The translations under genes were made by a program, and so were the position numbers. From NCBI GenBank assembly GCA_052103955.1, contig JBQELO010000013.1:1-64000 (forward strand): a stretch of 64,000 nucleotides of DNA, written 5' to 3'. This DNA comes from Paenalcaligenes sp052103955 (GTDB lineage: Bacteria; Pseudomonadota; Gammaproteobacteria; Burkholderiales; Burkholderiaceae_B). Shown in pieces: positions 17,245 through 25,749 of this stretch (position 1 is its first letter; every line of letters starts with the position of its first letter). The notes below the pieces were generated by a model. It ran no database searches. It was given only the letters and a program-made list of their open reading frames with translations, and had not been told where the DNA came from.

Positions 17245-17931
17245 ATGCGCTACGTTTCTGCTTTACTGTTCATGGCCGTAACGGCCAGCCCTACTCTGCA
17301 TGCCTCATCGCTGCAATCAGCCGATGAAATCATGGAGGGCGTAAGCCATTATGTGTTTGAACAAGCAGAGTCATTGCCCGGCACCCCCACCATTACGGTG
17401 ACGCCTCCTAGACTGCAGCAACAGCAAGCTTGCGATGCGTTGGACTACGCCTTGCCCGGCAATACAGCACTACGCTCGCGCATGCGTGTCATCGTCAGTT
17501 GCCACTCACCGGAACGCTGGACTCTTCCAGTGCAAGTAGCTGTTAGCGTTCAAGGTTTTTACTACGTCAGCAACAAAACCCTAAATAAAGGTGAGCTGCT
17601 TTCATTGGACGACTTAATTACCCGAGAAGGCGACCTACTCCGCCTACCGCCCAACGTGGTGACTGACCCTAGCTTGATCGTGGGCTACATGACCAGCCAA
17701 CGCCTCAATACAGGCAGTACGATTAAGTCCACGCTGCTGCAAAACCCACAATCAGTACAACGTGGCCAAACCGTGCGCACCATCGCCAGAGGCAATGGAT
17801 TTGTGATCAGCAACGAGGGGCAAGCACTACAAACAGCAGCCCCCGGAAGCCAAGTGCAAGTACGCGTTGCATCTGGACAAGTGATTACGGCCACCGTGCT
17901 TGATTCTGCTACGGTTCAAGTCCCGCTTTAA
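17245..17931 (+). CDS. flgA: FlgA, P-ring assembly chaperone
   Basis: FlgA is the periplasmic chaperone for the FlgI ring. The ATG at 17245 starts a clean signal peptide (MRYVSALLFMAVTASPTLHA) and gives 228 residues; an in-frame TTG at 17197 would add an unlikely leader. The C-terminal half is a SAF/ChapFlgA domain ('NKGELLSLDDL', 'LQNPQSVQRGQTVRTIARGNGF'). It is divergent from flgB and is followed by flgM, which has its own promoter. Confidence 0.93.
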   Translation: MRYVSALLFMAVTASPTLHASSLQSADEIMEGVSHYVFEQAESLPGTPTITVTPPRLQQQQACDALDYALPGNTALRSRMRVIVSCHSPERWTLPVQVAVSVQGFYYVSNKTLNKGELLSLDDLITREGDLLRLPPNVVTDPSLIVGYMTSQRLNTGSTIKSTLLQNPQSVQRGQTVRTIARGNGFVISNEGQALQTAAPGSQVQVRVASGQVITATVLDSATVQVPL

Positions 17932-17972
17932 CGTAAAATGACGCCATACTTTCCAACACCACTAGACACCAT

Positions 17973-17999
17973 TAAAGAAACGGCAATAACTGCCGTTAC
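17973..17999 (+). promoter_or_regulatory. FliA (sigma-28) promoter of flgMN, with an overlapping dyad
   Basis: TAAAGAAA (17973-17980), an 11-base spacer, then GCCGTTAC (17992-17999). This matches the sigma-28 consensus TAAAGTTT-N11-GCCGATAA with exact spacing (about 5/8 and 6/8). The -10 lies inside an inverted repeat, AACGGC-N7-GCCGTT (17979-17997). The flgM ATG is 45 bases downstream. A late promoter before flgM is well known in enterics. Confidence 0.8.
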
Positions 18000-18043
18000 T
18001 GTTGGAACCCCGCTTCAGACCTTTTGCTTTTACGTTCATCGCC

Positions 18044-18334
18044 ATGAAAATTAATCTTAGCTCCAGCAAACAGCCTGCCACCGACCGGCTCACCGTTGGT
18101 CAACAAAAACGCGCCATGACGGACGCCTATCAGGCAAGTAATAGCCCATCTTCCAGCCAGGTTGATCTCAGCACTACCGCCAGACAATTGCAAAACCTGC
18201 AATCGTCCGAGCACGACCTGAACATTGAAAAAATTCAGTCCATTAAGGACGCCATTGCCTCTGGCAAACTGGAAATTGATACCAGCCGTATTGCGGACTC
18301 ATTAATTGCCAGCGCCAGAGAACTTCTGAAATAG
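18044..18334 (+). CDS. flgM: FlgM, anti-sigma-28 factor
   Basis: FlgM holds FliA inactive until the hook is finished and FlgM is exported. The ATG at 18044 gives 96 residues (Salmonella 97). The N-terminus is short and polar (MKINLSSSKQPATDR), and the C-terminal half has the FliA-binding helices 'IQSIKDAIASGKLEIDTSRIADSLI' (about 67-91), the family hallmark. An in-frame TTG at 18002 overlaps the start of the transcript and is rejected. flgN starts 16 bases after its stop. Confidence 0.93.
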   Translation: MKINLSSSKQPATDRLTVGQQKRAMTDAYQASNSPSSSQVDLSTTARQLQNLQSSEHDLNIEKIQSIKDAIASGKLEIDTSRIADSLIASARELLK

Positions 18335-18349
18335 CGCGAGTTACGCATC

Positions 18350-18817
18350 ATGAGCCTACAGTCACTGCATTCCTGTCTGAACCAAGCCATTACTGTCTTG
18401 GAGTCATTTAACCAGACACTATCACAAGAAAATGACCTATTGCTCACCACACACGATGATGCGGACTTGTATGCATTCACGCAGCAAAAAACCGAATTTC
18501 TGGCCGAATTAGAGCAACAGCATGAAGCCTGCGGGTTAGCGCTGAAAGCACTGGGATTAGAGCACTCACATGAAGGGCTGGTGGCCGCCGCCGAACTGGA
18601 TGCGGAACTTGCCTCTGTAGTGCAACACTTCGTTGCTCTGGCTGAAAAAGCCCAACATCAAAATAACCAAAACGGCATTATTATCCAGACCTACCTGGAG
18701 CATAATCAGCAAGCACTGCAAGCCGTTACTGCATTAATGCAGCGATCAGAACAGGTTTACACCGCGCAAGGTAAAACCCGCTCCCATAAACCGCTGCTTA
18801 CTCCCATCAAAGCCTAA
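18350..18817 (+). CDS. flgN: FlgN, FlgK/FlgL export chaperone
   Basis: FlgN is the cytoplasmic chaperone of the junction proteins FlgK and FlgL. The 155-residue product is mostly helical, with a long heptad-like N-terminal segment ('LHSCLNQAITVLESFNQTL') and 'TQQKTEFLAELEQQHEACG', the usual FlgN pattern. Position after flgM is conserved. Its stop lies three bases from the convergent stop of flhF, and the two stops form a small palindrome (GCCTAA-gtc-TTAGGC). Confidence 0.88.
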   Translation: MSLQSLHSCLNQAITVLESFNQTLSQENDLLLTTHDDADLYAFTQQKTEFLAELEQQHEACGLALKALGLEHSHEGLVAAAELDAELASVVQHFVALAEKAQHQNNQNGIIIQTYLEHNQQALQAVTALMQRSEQVYTAQGKTRSHKPLLTPIKA

Positions 18818-18820
18818 GTC

Positions 18821-21214
18821 TTAGGCCTCCTGCAAGGCTTCTTTCAACGCAAAACAGCGCAGTATTGCTTCCACCAACTTAGGTGCCGACAGCGTATTAC
18901 GCTGCTGCAGTAATAGCTGCAACTGCCCATACAAGCCTTGCTGTGATGACCCAGACTGCAGTTCGCTGCCCGCCAATGCCAATAATGCTGCTAAACGCAA
19001 CTGTTGCGCTACCGGTAATTCCACACCAGCCTCATCGTGCACCGCGCGCCACGCCGGAACCAATAAACGGCCTACCAGTCGTTGTTCTAGCTGCAAAATA
19101 GCCCACATAGCCACATCAGCCTCAGACAAGTTATGCATAGTGCCGGCATGCACCAATACCACCATGTCACGTAACACCGCACCGCTGTATCTATCGGTTA
19201 ACCTTACAGCCACCAAATCCAACGGCAACTCTGCCACGCCTCGTTGACGTATAGAGACACGCTCTTTTGCCACCCATAAGGTCAGACTAGGAATGGTCTG
19301 CCCTGCTAATTGCTGCAACTTCAACTTACGGGATAAATCAGATACCGCATTAAATTGCATCTGTTTGATTCTGGCAGCAGCACTGGTCGTGCCATTTTCA
19401 TGCCAGAATCTGCTACCTAATGGCACGCTAGCCATAAAAGCCGTATCCGCCGCCACTAACGCTTGCCACACCGAAGGGGTGAAACCTTCTAGCATATGCA
19501 TCACAGATGTTGTATTACGACGCGCCTCTACCCACTGCACAGCCTGCAATAACTGATCTGCCCATTGCGGCTCTTTCAGCACATGCTCGCCTACCGTATT
19601 CAACCACCCCATAGGGCCAGCCAATTGCTGCAATGGTGCTGCCAACGCCTCGCCATGCTCGGTACATAAATTGGTTAGCAAGGCTTTGCTTTTCTCAGGC
19701 TCATCATTAATCGCTATATTGACTGCCTGATAACTACTGAGCATTACAGTGCCGGTTGATTCACTCAACTCGTGTATAGCCGAGCGCATCAAGTCTTCAG
19801 CCTGCTCGGCCAAGTAAGAGGTATCTAACTGACCTGATGACAGATCACGCCAACCATCAAAGGCAGCGGATAATGGCAACGAATGCTCAATGGCTGAACT
19901 GTGTTTGCGCAAACCCTCTACATCCAGCTTACGCATCCCCGCACCACTCATGACCAATGACGTAAGTTTCTGTTTACGAGCCAAGTCGTCCGCTTCACTG
20001 ACGGTATTTTTTTGTTCAGCTACTGACAATAGCGCCGCCAAATCGCCTGCTGTTGGTGCATACAACGCTTTGCTGTTGTAAGCCGTACGCGTGAATGCCA
20101 TATCCACTAACTGTTTGGCGGTCATAAAGCGCAGATTCTCGGGCACTTTCTGCCCATCCGACACGTAGTGCACTGGCAACTGGTAACGTATAGCCGTATC
20201 CAACGCAGGCCCTAACCTACTGGCCTCATCCACCTTAGTAATAATGCAACCTGACAGCGGTGTACCACCATCGGTTTTATACACACGGGCCACTTCGTCT
20301 AACGTATCACCGTGACTAGACGCATTGAGTGCCAACAAACGCTGTATGCGTCTACCAGCACTCGATAACAAGGCTGCCTGATCCGCCACAAAACTGTCGC
20401 GCTGGCTAATACCCACGTTATCAATCAAGATAATCTGGTCAGGCCTAATACTTAACAACAACTGACGTAAACCTGCACTGTCTTGCACTACGTGCACAGG
20501 AACTCGCAAAATATCTGCGTAGATTTTCAGTTGTTCATGCGCACCAATACGGTAGGTATCCGTCGTAATCAGCACCAACTTATCTGGGCCAAAACGTTTC
20601 ACACAGCGCGCCGCCAACTTGGCAATAGTGGTAGTTTTCCCCACCCCAGTAGGCCCCACCAAAGCTAGCGCCAAACCCGGTTGCCATAAGCGATCTTCAC
20701 TAGGTAGCACAGGTAAGTGAGTGTCTAGCTCATGCCTAGCCCACTCAAAAGCCGCTCGGTCATTTAAATGGGCCGGCATACGTTTCAACATTGCCCGCAA
20801 CAAAGCGGTACTAAAGCCGTAGCCCAATAAGGTTTGAAATAGCGAAAGCGTTTCGGGTGCGCGCTGTAGTTGGTTGCTCCACAGCAATTCGTCAATACGG
20901 TTTTCTAATGCGCCACGCATTGCACCAATGGCAGACATTACTTCAGCAGGTTGCTGCTGGCTCACCCCCGCATACGGCGCACTACTGGGTGCAGGCATAG
21001 GCGCGGGCGTCATACCCACAGGCGCAGATGACAACTCCTGCATAGGCGCTACCGCAGGCGTAGGTTCTGCGCTCGCCGTGGCATCAGTCGCTAAAATTTC
21101 CACCCCGCCATTAACCCGTCTATTCGACACAATCAATGCATCTGGCCCTAATGCCAAACGCACTTGACGCATGGCTTCCCTGCTCGTACTACCAAAAAAA
21201 CGACTTACACTCAT
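18821..21214 (-). CDS. flhF: FlhF, SRP-type GTPase with long C-terminal extension
   Basis: FlhF is the third SRP GTPase and sets flagellar site and number. The product has 797 residues, against about 370-500 in most bacteria. A basic N-terminal segment (1-45) and a Pro/Ala-rich linker (about 50-85) lead to the NG domain: P-loop GPTGVGKT at 187-194, 'TTDTYRIGAHEQL' at 217-229, G3 as DNVG at 265-268 where DTAG/DTVG is usual, and G4 TKVDE at 326-330. Residues about 400-797 form an extension that I cannot assign. The ATG overlaps the flhA stop by four bases. No flhG follows; the gene ends against flgN. Confidence 0.92.
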   Translation of the reverse strand: MSVSRFFGSTSREAMRQVRLALGPDALIVSNRRVNGGVEILATDATASAEPTPAVAPMQELSSAPVGMTPAPMPAPSSAPYAGVSQQQPAEVMSAIGAMRGALENRIDELLWSNQLQRAPETLSLFQTLLGYGFSTALLRAMLKRMPAHLNDRAAFEWARHELDTHLPVLPSEDRLWQPGLALALVGPTGVGKTTTIAKLAARCVKRFGPDKLVLITTDTYRIGAHEQLKIYADILRVPVHVVQDSAGLRQLLLSIRPDQIILIDNVGISQRDSFVADQAALLSSAGRRIQRLLALNASSHGDTLDEVARVYKTDGGTPLSGCIITKVDEASRLGPALDTAIRYQLPVHYVSDGQKVPENLRFMTAKQLVDMAFTRTAYNSKALYAPTAGDLAALLSVAEQKNTVSEADDLARKQKLTSLVMSGAGMRKLDVEGLRKHSSAIEHSLPLSAAFDGWRDLSSGQLDTSYLAEQAEDLMRSAIHELSESTGTVMLSSYQAVNIAINDEPEKSKALLTNLCTEHGEALAAPLQQLAGPMGWLNTVGEHVLKEPQWADQLLQAVQWVEARRNTTSVMHMLEGFTPSVWQALVAADTAFMASVPLGSRFWHENGTTSAAARIKQMQFNAVSDLSRKLKLQQLAGQTIPSLTLWVAKERVSIRQRGVAELPLDLVAVRLTDRYSGAVLRDMVVLVHAGTMHNLSEADVAMWAILQLEQRLVGRLLVPAWRAVHDEAGVELPVAQQLRLAALLALAGSELQSGSSQQGLYGQLQLLLQQRNTLSAPKLVEAILRCFALKEALQEA

Positions 21215-23325
21215 GCCTGATTACCTATCACTGCCGTCACTTTCATGACGCGTTCATCTGGAATTTCTTGGTTGGACAACACACCTAACTGCGGTAAATG
21301 GTGACGCAAGAAGCGCGACAATGACGGCCTTAGCAATGCTGGCACGACCAGCACGGCGGCATCGCCTCGTTGCTCTTGTTGCTGAGTGGCTCGCTGCGCC
21401 TCTGCCAATAGCGTCTCGGCCAGACCTGGCTCTAAGGCACCACTACTGGTCAACGCTTGCGTAAGCACTCGCTCTAAACGAGCATCTAAACCAATGACGT
21501 GCAACTCGCCCTCGCCGGGGAACCATTGCTGTGTAATGGCGCGACCTAACGCGGTACGCACCATGGCTAACAATTCTGCCGCTTCATCCAAGTTGGCACC
21601 CAGTTGATTCTGCGCTTGTAAACGGCCAATATTTTCGGACACCACCTCGATGATGGTACGCATATCGCGTATAGACACCTCTTCGTCCAACAGCCCACGC
21701 AGCACTTTGTGGAACAACCCCAAACTGACCGTTTTGGGCACAAAGTCCTCCACCAGTCGTGGAAGCTCTTTTCCAACACGATCCAGCAACTGCTGCACTT
21801 CTTGCCTGCCCAGCAACTGCGCACCATGGCGATGCAGCAAATGATTCAAGTGGGTTGCCACAACGGTGCTGGCATCCACTACCGTGTAGCCAGAAATTTG
21901 CGCCTGCTCTCGCAGCGACACATCTATCCACACAGCAGGCAAACCAAAAGCTGGGTCGGTTGTTGGTGTACCCGATAAGGTCATGGTGACGCCTCCCGGA
22001 TCAATAGCCAGCCACTGACCAGGCATCGCTACACCACGCCCTACTTCTACGCCGTACAACAGAACACGGTAATCATTAGGCTTTAACTCTAGGTTGTCAC
22101 GAATGTGCACCACAGGGGGCAAGAAGCCCACGTCCTGAGCAAACTTCTTACGCAAACTACGGATACGATGCAAGAGCTCGCCATTCTGGGCGTGGTCTAC
22201 TAAGGAAATCAAACGGTAGCCCACCTCTAACCCTAGCGGATCCACCATGGCCACATCATCCCAACTGGCCTCAGAGGCCGCAGCATCGGCAGCTTTTTCT
22301 GCCTCGCTAGGCAGCACTATTTTCGCCTGAGCCTCCTGCTGCTGCCGTTTCTGTAGCGTCCAGCCTATGGCCCCAACAATCGCGGCAAAGGTCAGAAACG
22401 CTAGATTCGGCATGCCAGGAATTAGCCCCATCAACCCCAAAATACCTGCTGTCAAAAACATCACATGTGGGTTGCTAAACAGCTGGTTAACCATCTGTTG
22501 ACCCACATCTTCATCGGTAGCCACACGGGACACCACCACACCAGCGGCAGTAGAAATCACCAGCGCAGGAATTTGCGCCACCAAACCGTCACCAATAGTC
22601 AGCAAGGTGTATACATGCCCTGCTTCACTAAAGGATAAATCGTGCTGCATTACCCCGACAATCAAGCCACCAATGATGTTAATCACCATGATCAGCAAAC
22701 CGGCAACCGCGTCACCTCGTACGAACTTACTGGCCCCATCCATCGCCCCGTAGAACTCGGCCTCTTGCGACACCTCCTGACGACGGCGACGCGCATCTTC
22801 TTCACCAATAAGCCCCGCGTTTAAGTCGGCATCAATCGCCATCTGTTTACCGGGCATCGCATCCAAGGTGAAACGCGCACCCACTTCGGCGATACGCCCC
22901 GCACCTTTGGTAATCACAATAAAGTTAATGATGACCAAGATGATGAAAACAATTAACCCTACCGCAAAGTTACCGCCCACCAGAAAATGGCCGAAAGCTT
23001 CAATCACTTGCCCGGCTGCATCCGGCCCTTTATGGCCATTAAGTAGCACCACTCGGGTAGAGGCAACGTTTAGCGCCAAACGCAGCAACGTCGCAAACAG
23101 CAGTACTGCCGGGAATGCGGCGAAATCTAAGGGTTTCTTGGTGAACATCGCCACCAATAGGATCATCACCGCCAAGGCAATATTGAAGGTAAACAGCAAG
23201 TCCAACAAAAAAGGCGGTAATGGCAGCACCATCATTGCCAACACCAGCAAGATCAGTACCGGGCCCGCCAGCATTTTGGCGTGAGCCGAGCCATTATTTT
23301 TCAGTAAGGTTAAAAAACTATTCAT
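21211..23325 (-). CDS. flhA: FlhA, flagellar export gate protein
   Basis: FlhA is the large export-gate subunit that docks chaperone-substrate complexes. The 704-residue product has eight TM helices in about 20-335 and a cytoplasmic domain from about 360. The FHIPEP-type signature region near 160-185 reads 'TKGAGRIAEVGARFTLDAMPGKQMAIDADL' in outline, and the loop 'RRRRQEVSQEAEFYGAMDGASKFVRGD' is strongly conserved. Length is standard (about 692). It overlaps flhB upstream and flhF downstream by four bases each, so the three are translated together. Confidence 0.97.
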   Translation of the reverse strand: MNSFLTLLKNNGSAHAKMLAGPVLILLVLAMMVLPLPPFLLDLLFTFNIALAVMILLVAMFTKKPLDFAAFPAVLLFATLLRLALNVASTRVVLLNGHKGPDAAGQVIEAFGHFLVGGNFAVGLIVFIILVIINFIVITKGAGRIAEVGARFTLDAMPGKQMAIDADLNAGLIGEEDARRRRQEVSQEAEFYGAMDGASKFVRGDAVAGLLIMVINIIGGLIVGVMQHDLSFSEAGHVYTLLTIGDGLVAQIPALVISTAAGVVVSRVATDEDVGQQMVNQLFSNPHVMFLTAGILGLMGLIPGMPNLAFLTFAAIVGAIGWTLQKRQQQEAQAKIVLPSEAEKAADAAASEASWDDVAMVDPLGLEVGYRLISLVDHAQNGELLHRIRSLRKKFAQDVGFLPPVVHIRDNLELKPNDYRVLLYGVEVGRGVAMPGQWLAIDPGGVTMTLSGTPTTDPAFGLPAVWIDVSLREQAQISGYTVVDASTVVATHLNHLLHRHGAQLLGRQEVQQLLDRVGKELPRLVEDFVPKTVSLGLFHKVLRGLLDEEVSIRDMRTIIEVVSENIGRLQAQNQLGANLDEAAELLAMVRTALGRAITQQWFPGEGELHVIGLDARLERVLTQALTSSGALEPGLAETLLAEAQRATQQQEQRGDAAVLVVPALLRPSLSRFLRHHLPQLGVLSNQEIPDERVMKVTAVIGNQA

Positions 23326-24479
23326 TCAGCAGAAACATTGGCTGAAGGCGACAAAGGATCAAAACCTTTGGGCACTTCCAAATTAACAGGCTGTTGCGGT
23401 TCAATTCCCACCCCTTTATTCCAACTGCGTAGCTGGAACACCCAAGCAAGAACTTCTGCAACAACGGCATATAACTCAACAGGAATTTCCTGATTTAATT
23501 CAACATGACTATGCAAGGCCCTCGCCAAAGGCGGAGCCTCTAACCGTGGCACACGGTGCTCGGCAGCCACTTCGCGTATACGCTGTGCAATCAACCCCGA
23601 CCCTTTGGCCACCACTCGTGGCGCACCTTTTTCACCCTCGGCGTAACGCAGCACCACTGCATAGTGCGTAGGGTTAGTAATCACCACATCGGCATTCGGT
23701 ATTTCTGACATCATGCGTCGCTGAGCCATCGCTCGTTGCTGCGAACGTATGCGGCCTTTGACGTGAGGATCCCCTTCGCTTTCTTTATGTTCTTCTTTGA
23801 GGTCCTGCTTAGACATGCGCATCTTTTTGAAGAAGCTAAATAACTGCCATGGCGCATCAATCAGCACAATCACAATCAAACTGGAAATAATCATCGCGCA
23901 ACTTAACGCAACCAACCCCAGTCCCTTCACCAACGCCTCGGTAGGATTCACATGCATCAAGCTGGTCATTTGGTCTCTATAGTGCCAAATCACCATCACC
24001 GCAACCGTGCCAATCAATCCCGCTTTAGCCAGCGCTTTCACTAGCTCGATTAACGTTTGCGCCGAAAACATCCGCTTAATACCTTTAAGCGGATTCATTT
24101 TTTCAAACTTGGGCTCTAGTGATTTCCACGAAAAAAGAAAACCACCCAGCAACGCTGAGCCCGCAATAGCGGTCGCCACCAACGCTAAAAACAAAGGCAG
24201 TAAGCCTAACAAGGCCTCAAAAGCCTGTGTGGCCGCTTGTGCTGTCATCACATTCGCTTCACGCGAAACGCGTATATCAAACCACATGCTGCTGCGCATT
24301 ACGCCGGACAAGGCCTTGTATAGCAAGCCACCGGATAACCATAGCGTTGCAGCCCCTACAGCCAAAATCAAAAACGTGCTGAGCTCTCGCGAACGCGCAA
24401 CCTGCCCCTCCTCGCGCGCCTTTTCTAGGCGCCGGGGTGAGGCGGGTTCGGTTTTTTCTAGATCGCTGTCCTCAGCCAT
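23322..24479 (-). CDS. flhB: FlhB, export specificity switch protein
   Basis: FlhB switches export from rod/hook to filament substrates. The ATG at 24479 starts the family N-terminus 'MAEDSDLEKTEPASPRRLEK' and gives 385 residues; a longer frame to 24575 is rejected because it adds residues unlike any FlhB. Four TM helices lie at about 30-210. The autocleavage site is N-P-T-H at 269-272, as in E. coli (N269). A ten-base-plus hairpin region lies between cheZ and this gene, so flhBAF may have its own promoter. Confidence 0.96.
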   Translation of the reverse strand: MAEDSDLEKTEPASPRRLEKAREEGQVARSRELSTFLILAVGAATLWLSGGLLYKALSGVMRSSMWFDIRVSREANVMTAQAATQAFEALLGLLPLFLALVATAIAGSALLGGFLFSWKSLEPKFEKMNPLKGIKRMFSAQTLIELVKALAKAGLIGTVAVMVIWHYRDQMTSLMHVNPTEALVKGLGLVALSCAMIISSLIVIVLIDAPWQLFSFFKKMRMSKQDLKEEHKESEGDPHVKGRIRSQQRAMAQRRMMSEIPNADVVITNPTHYAVVLRYAEGEKGAPRVVAKGSGLIAQRIREVAAEHRVPRLEAPPLARALHSHVELNQEIPVELYAVVAEVLAWVFQLRSWNKGVGIEPQQPVNLEVPKGFDPLSPSANVSAE

Positions 24480-24601
24480 GCTATGCGTTGCCAACAAAAT
24501 TACGGATACATGCCAAAGCGCTATCGTGCTGGCACACGTATCCAAGCGTAAAAATTGTAGAGCAAGCCGCCGCAAGCTAAGGACTAAGCAAAGGCGATAA
24601 A

Positions 24602-24623
24602 CCGGCTTTATTCACAAAGCCGG
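24602..24623 (-). terminator. Hairpin between cheZ and flhB (weak terminator or attenuator)
   Basis: A perfect eight-base inverted repeat CCGGCTTT/AAAGCCGG has a six-base loop. On the minus strand it is not followed by a long T-run (TTTATC), and it lies upstream of cheZ's stop-side end only by a few tens of bases in the 171-base gap before flhB... read on minus it precedes cheZ and follows the flhB start, so it belongs to the flhB-cheZ spacer. It may mark a boundary between the che and flhBAF units. Confidence 0.35.
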
Positions 24624-24650
24624 ATCGAAGTCGGAGGAACTATATGATGC

Positions 24651-25298
24651 TTAAAAACCTAAGCTGGACAGCAAATCATCCACTTGGTCTTGATCTGTGA
24701 CGACATCGGCTGCAGCCGTATCGATGACTGGGCCATTTAACAAGCCAGCCGTTTCCTCGCGTTTCTCTGGCGGAACGCTATCAATAAGCACCTGAACCAG
24801 TTCGGTTTCTATCGTGCCTATAACTTTCAGCATCCCCTGTATTACCTGCCCAGTCAGATCCTGAAAATCTTGCGCCATGATAATTTCCATCAGGTTTTCC
24901 TGAGTGGATTTGCTGTGCCTACCCACCAGATCCAAAAAATCTCTGGTGTCATCCACAAGCTCACGGGCAACAGGCAGTTCTGCAGGCTCATCAAACCAGT
25001 GCTGCCAGCGTTCGCCTAAATTTTGCGAACCTGCGGCCAATTGCTCTTGCAATGGGCCGGTTTCTTCGGCGGCAGTTAACACCTTGTTGGCAGCCTGCTC
25101 GGTCATGCGCCCCACATAGCGTAGCCTATCCCTAGCATCGGGAATGGCATGCGCAGCATCTTTAACCGCCTGATCCAGCCCCAACTCATGCATACTCTCG
25201 CGCACCAACCTCATTAGCTGCGCGATACGTTGCACGACATCAATAGGCATCACCGCCAATGATTCGTCATTGTTTATCTTGCTGTGATCTTCATCCAT
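24651..25298 (-). CDS. cheZ: CheZ, CheY-P phosphatase
   Basis: CheZ removes phosphate from CheY-P. The 215-residue product matches the usual 214. The central helix carries 'MAQDFQDLTGQVIQGMLKVI' pattern with the catalytic Gln and Asp ('QDFQDLTGQ'). The C-terminal peptide 'DQVDDLLSSLGF' is the CheY-binding tail, almost the same as in E. coli. It ends the mot-che series; cheY lies 16 bases upstream. Confidence 0.96.
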   Translation of the reverse strand: MDEDHSKINNDESLAVMPIDVVQRIAQLMRLVRESMHELGLDQAVKDAAHAIPDARDRLRYVGRMTEQAANKVLTAAEETGPLQEQLAAGSQNLGERWQHWFDEPAELPVARELVDDTRDFLDLVGRHSKSTQENLMEIIMAQDFQDLTGQVIQGMLKVIGTIETELVQVLIDSVPPEKREETAGLLNGPVIDTAAADVVTDQDQVDDLLSSLGF

Positions 25299-25313
25299 CC
25301 CGATTCTCCTGCC

Positions 25314-25700
25314 TTAGCCCATTTTTTCGAAAATCTTATTGAGTTTCTCCTCGAGCGTAGCGGCAGTAAAAGGCTTCACCACATAGCCACTGGCACCAGC
25401 TTGAGCTGCTGCAATAATATTTTCTTTTTTGGCTTCAGCTGTCACCATCAGCACGGGCATAGTAGACAGGTTAGCATCGGCACGTATTTGCTTCAGCATT
25501 TCCAAACCATCCAAATTGGGCATATTCCAATCGGACACTACAAAATCAAAGTTGCCATTACGCAGCTTTTCCAAGCCCATAGCACCATCTTCTGCTTCAT
25601 CCACATTCTCGTAGCCCAAATCTTTAAGCAGATTACGGATAATGCGACGCATCGTAGGAAAGTCGTCTACTACAAGAATTTTTATATTTTTATTAGCCAT
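25314..25700 (-). CDS. cheY: CheY, chemotaxis response regulator
   Basis: CheY carries the signal from CheA to the flagellar switch. The ATG at 25700 gives 128 residues, the standard length. The active site is complete: D12/D13, phospho-acceptor D57 in 'VVSDWNMPNLDG', T87 and K109 in 'VVKPFTAATLEE'. A longer frame upstream to 25805 runs back into cheB and is rejected. Confidence 0.97.
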   Translation of the reverse strand: MANKNIKILVVDDFPTMRRIIRNLLKDLGYENVDEAEDGAMGLEKLRNGNFDFVVSDWNMPNLDGLEMLKQIRADANLSTMPVLMVTAEAKKENIIAAAQAGASGYVVKPFTAATLEEKLNKIFEKMG

Positions 25701-25749
25701 TAAAAGCTCTCCATCATAAATAAAGCACTGGCGAGGGCCTTTCGCCAAA

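Noticed and set aside
24480..24575. N-terminal extension of FlhB
   Set aside because: The family start MAEDSDLEKTEP is at 24479 and the extra 32 residues do not fit any FlhB.
24007..24600. A 197-codon open frame on + opposite flhB
   Set aside because: It is basic and low in structure-like pattern and covers an intact flhB; treated as a shadow.
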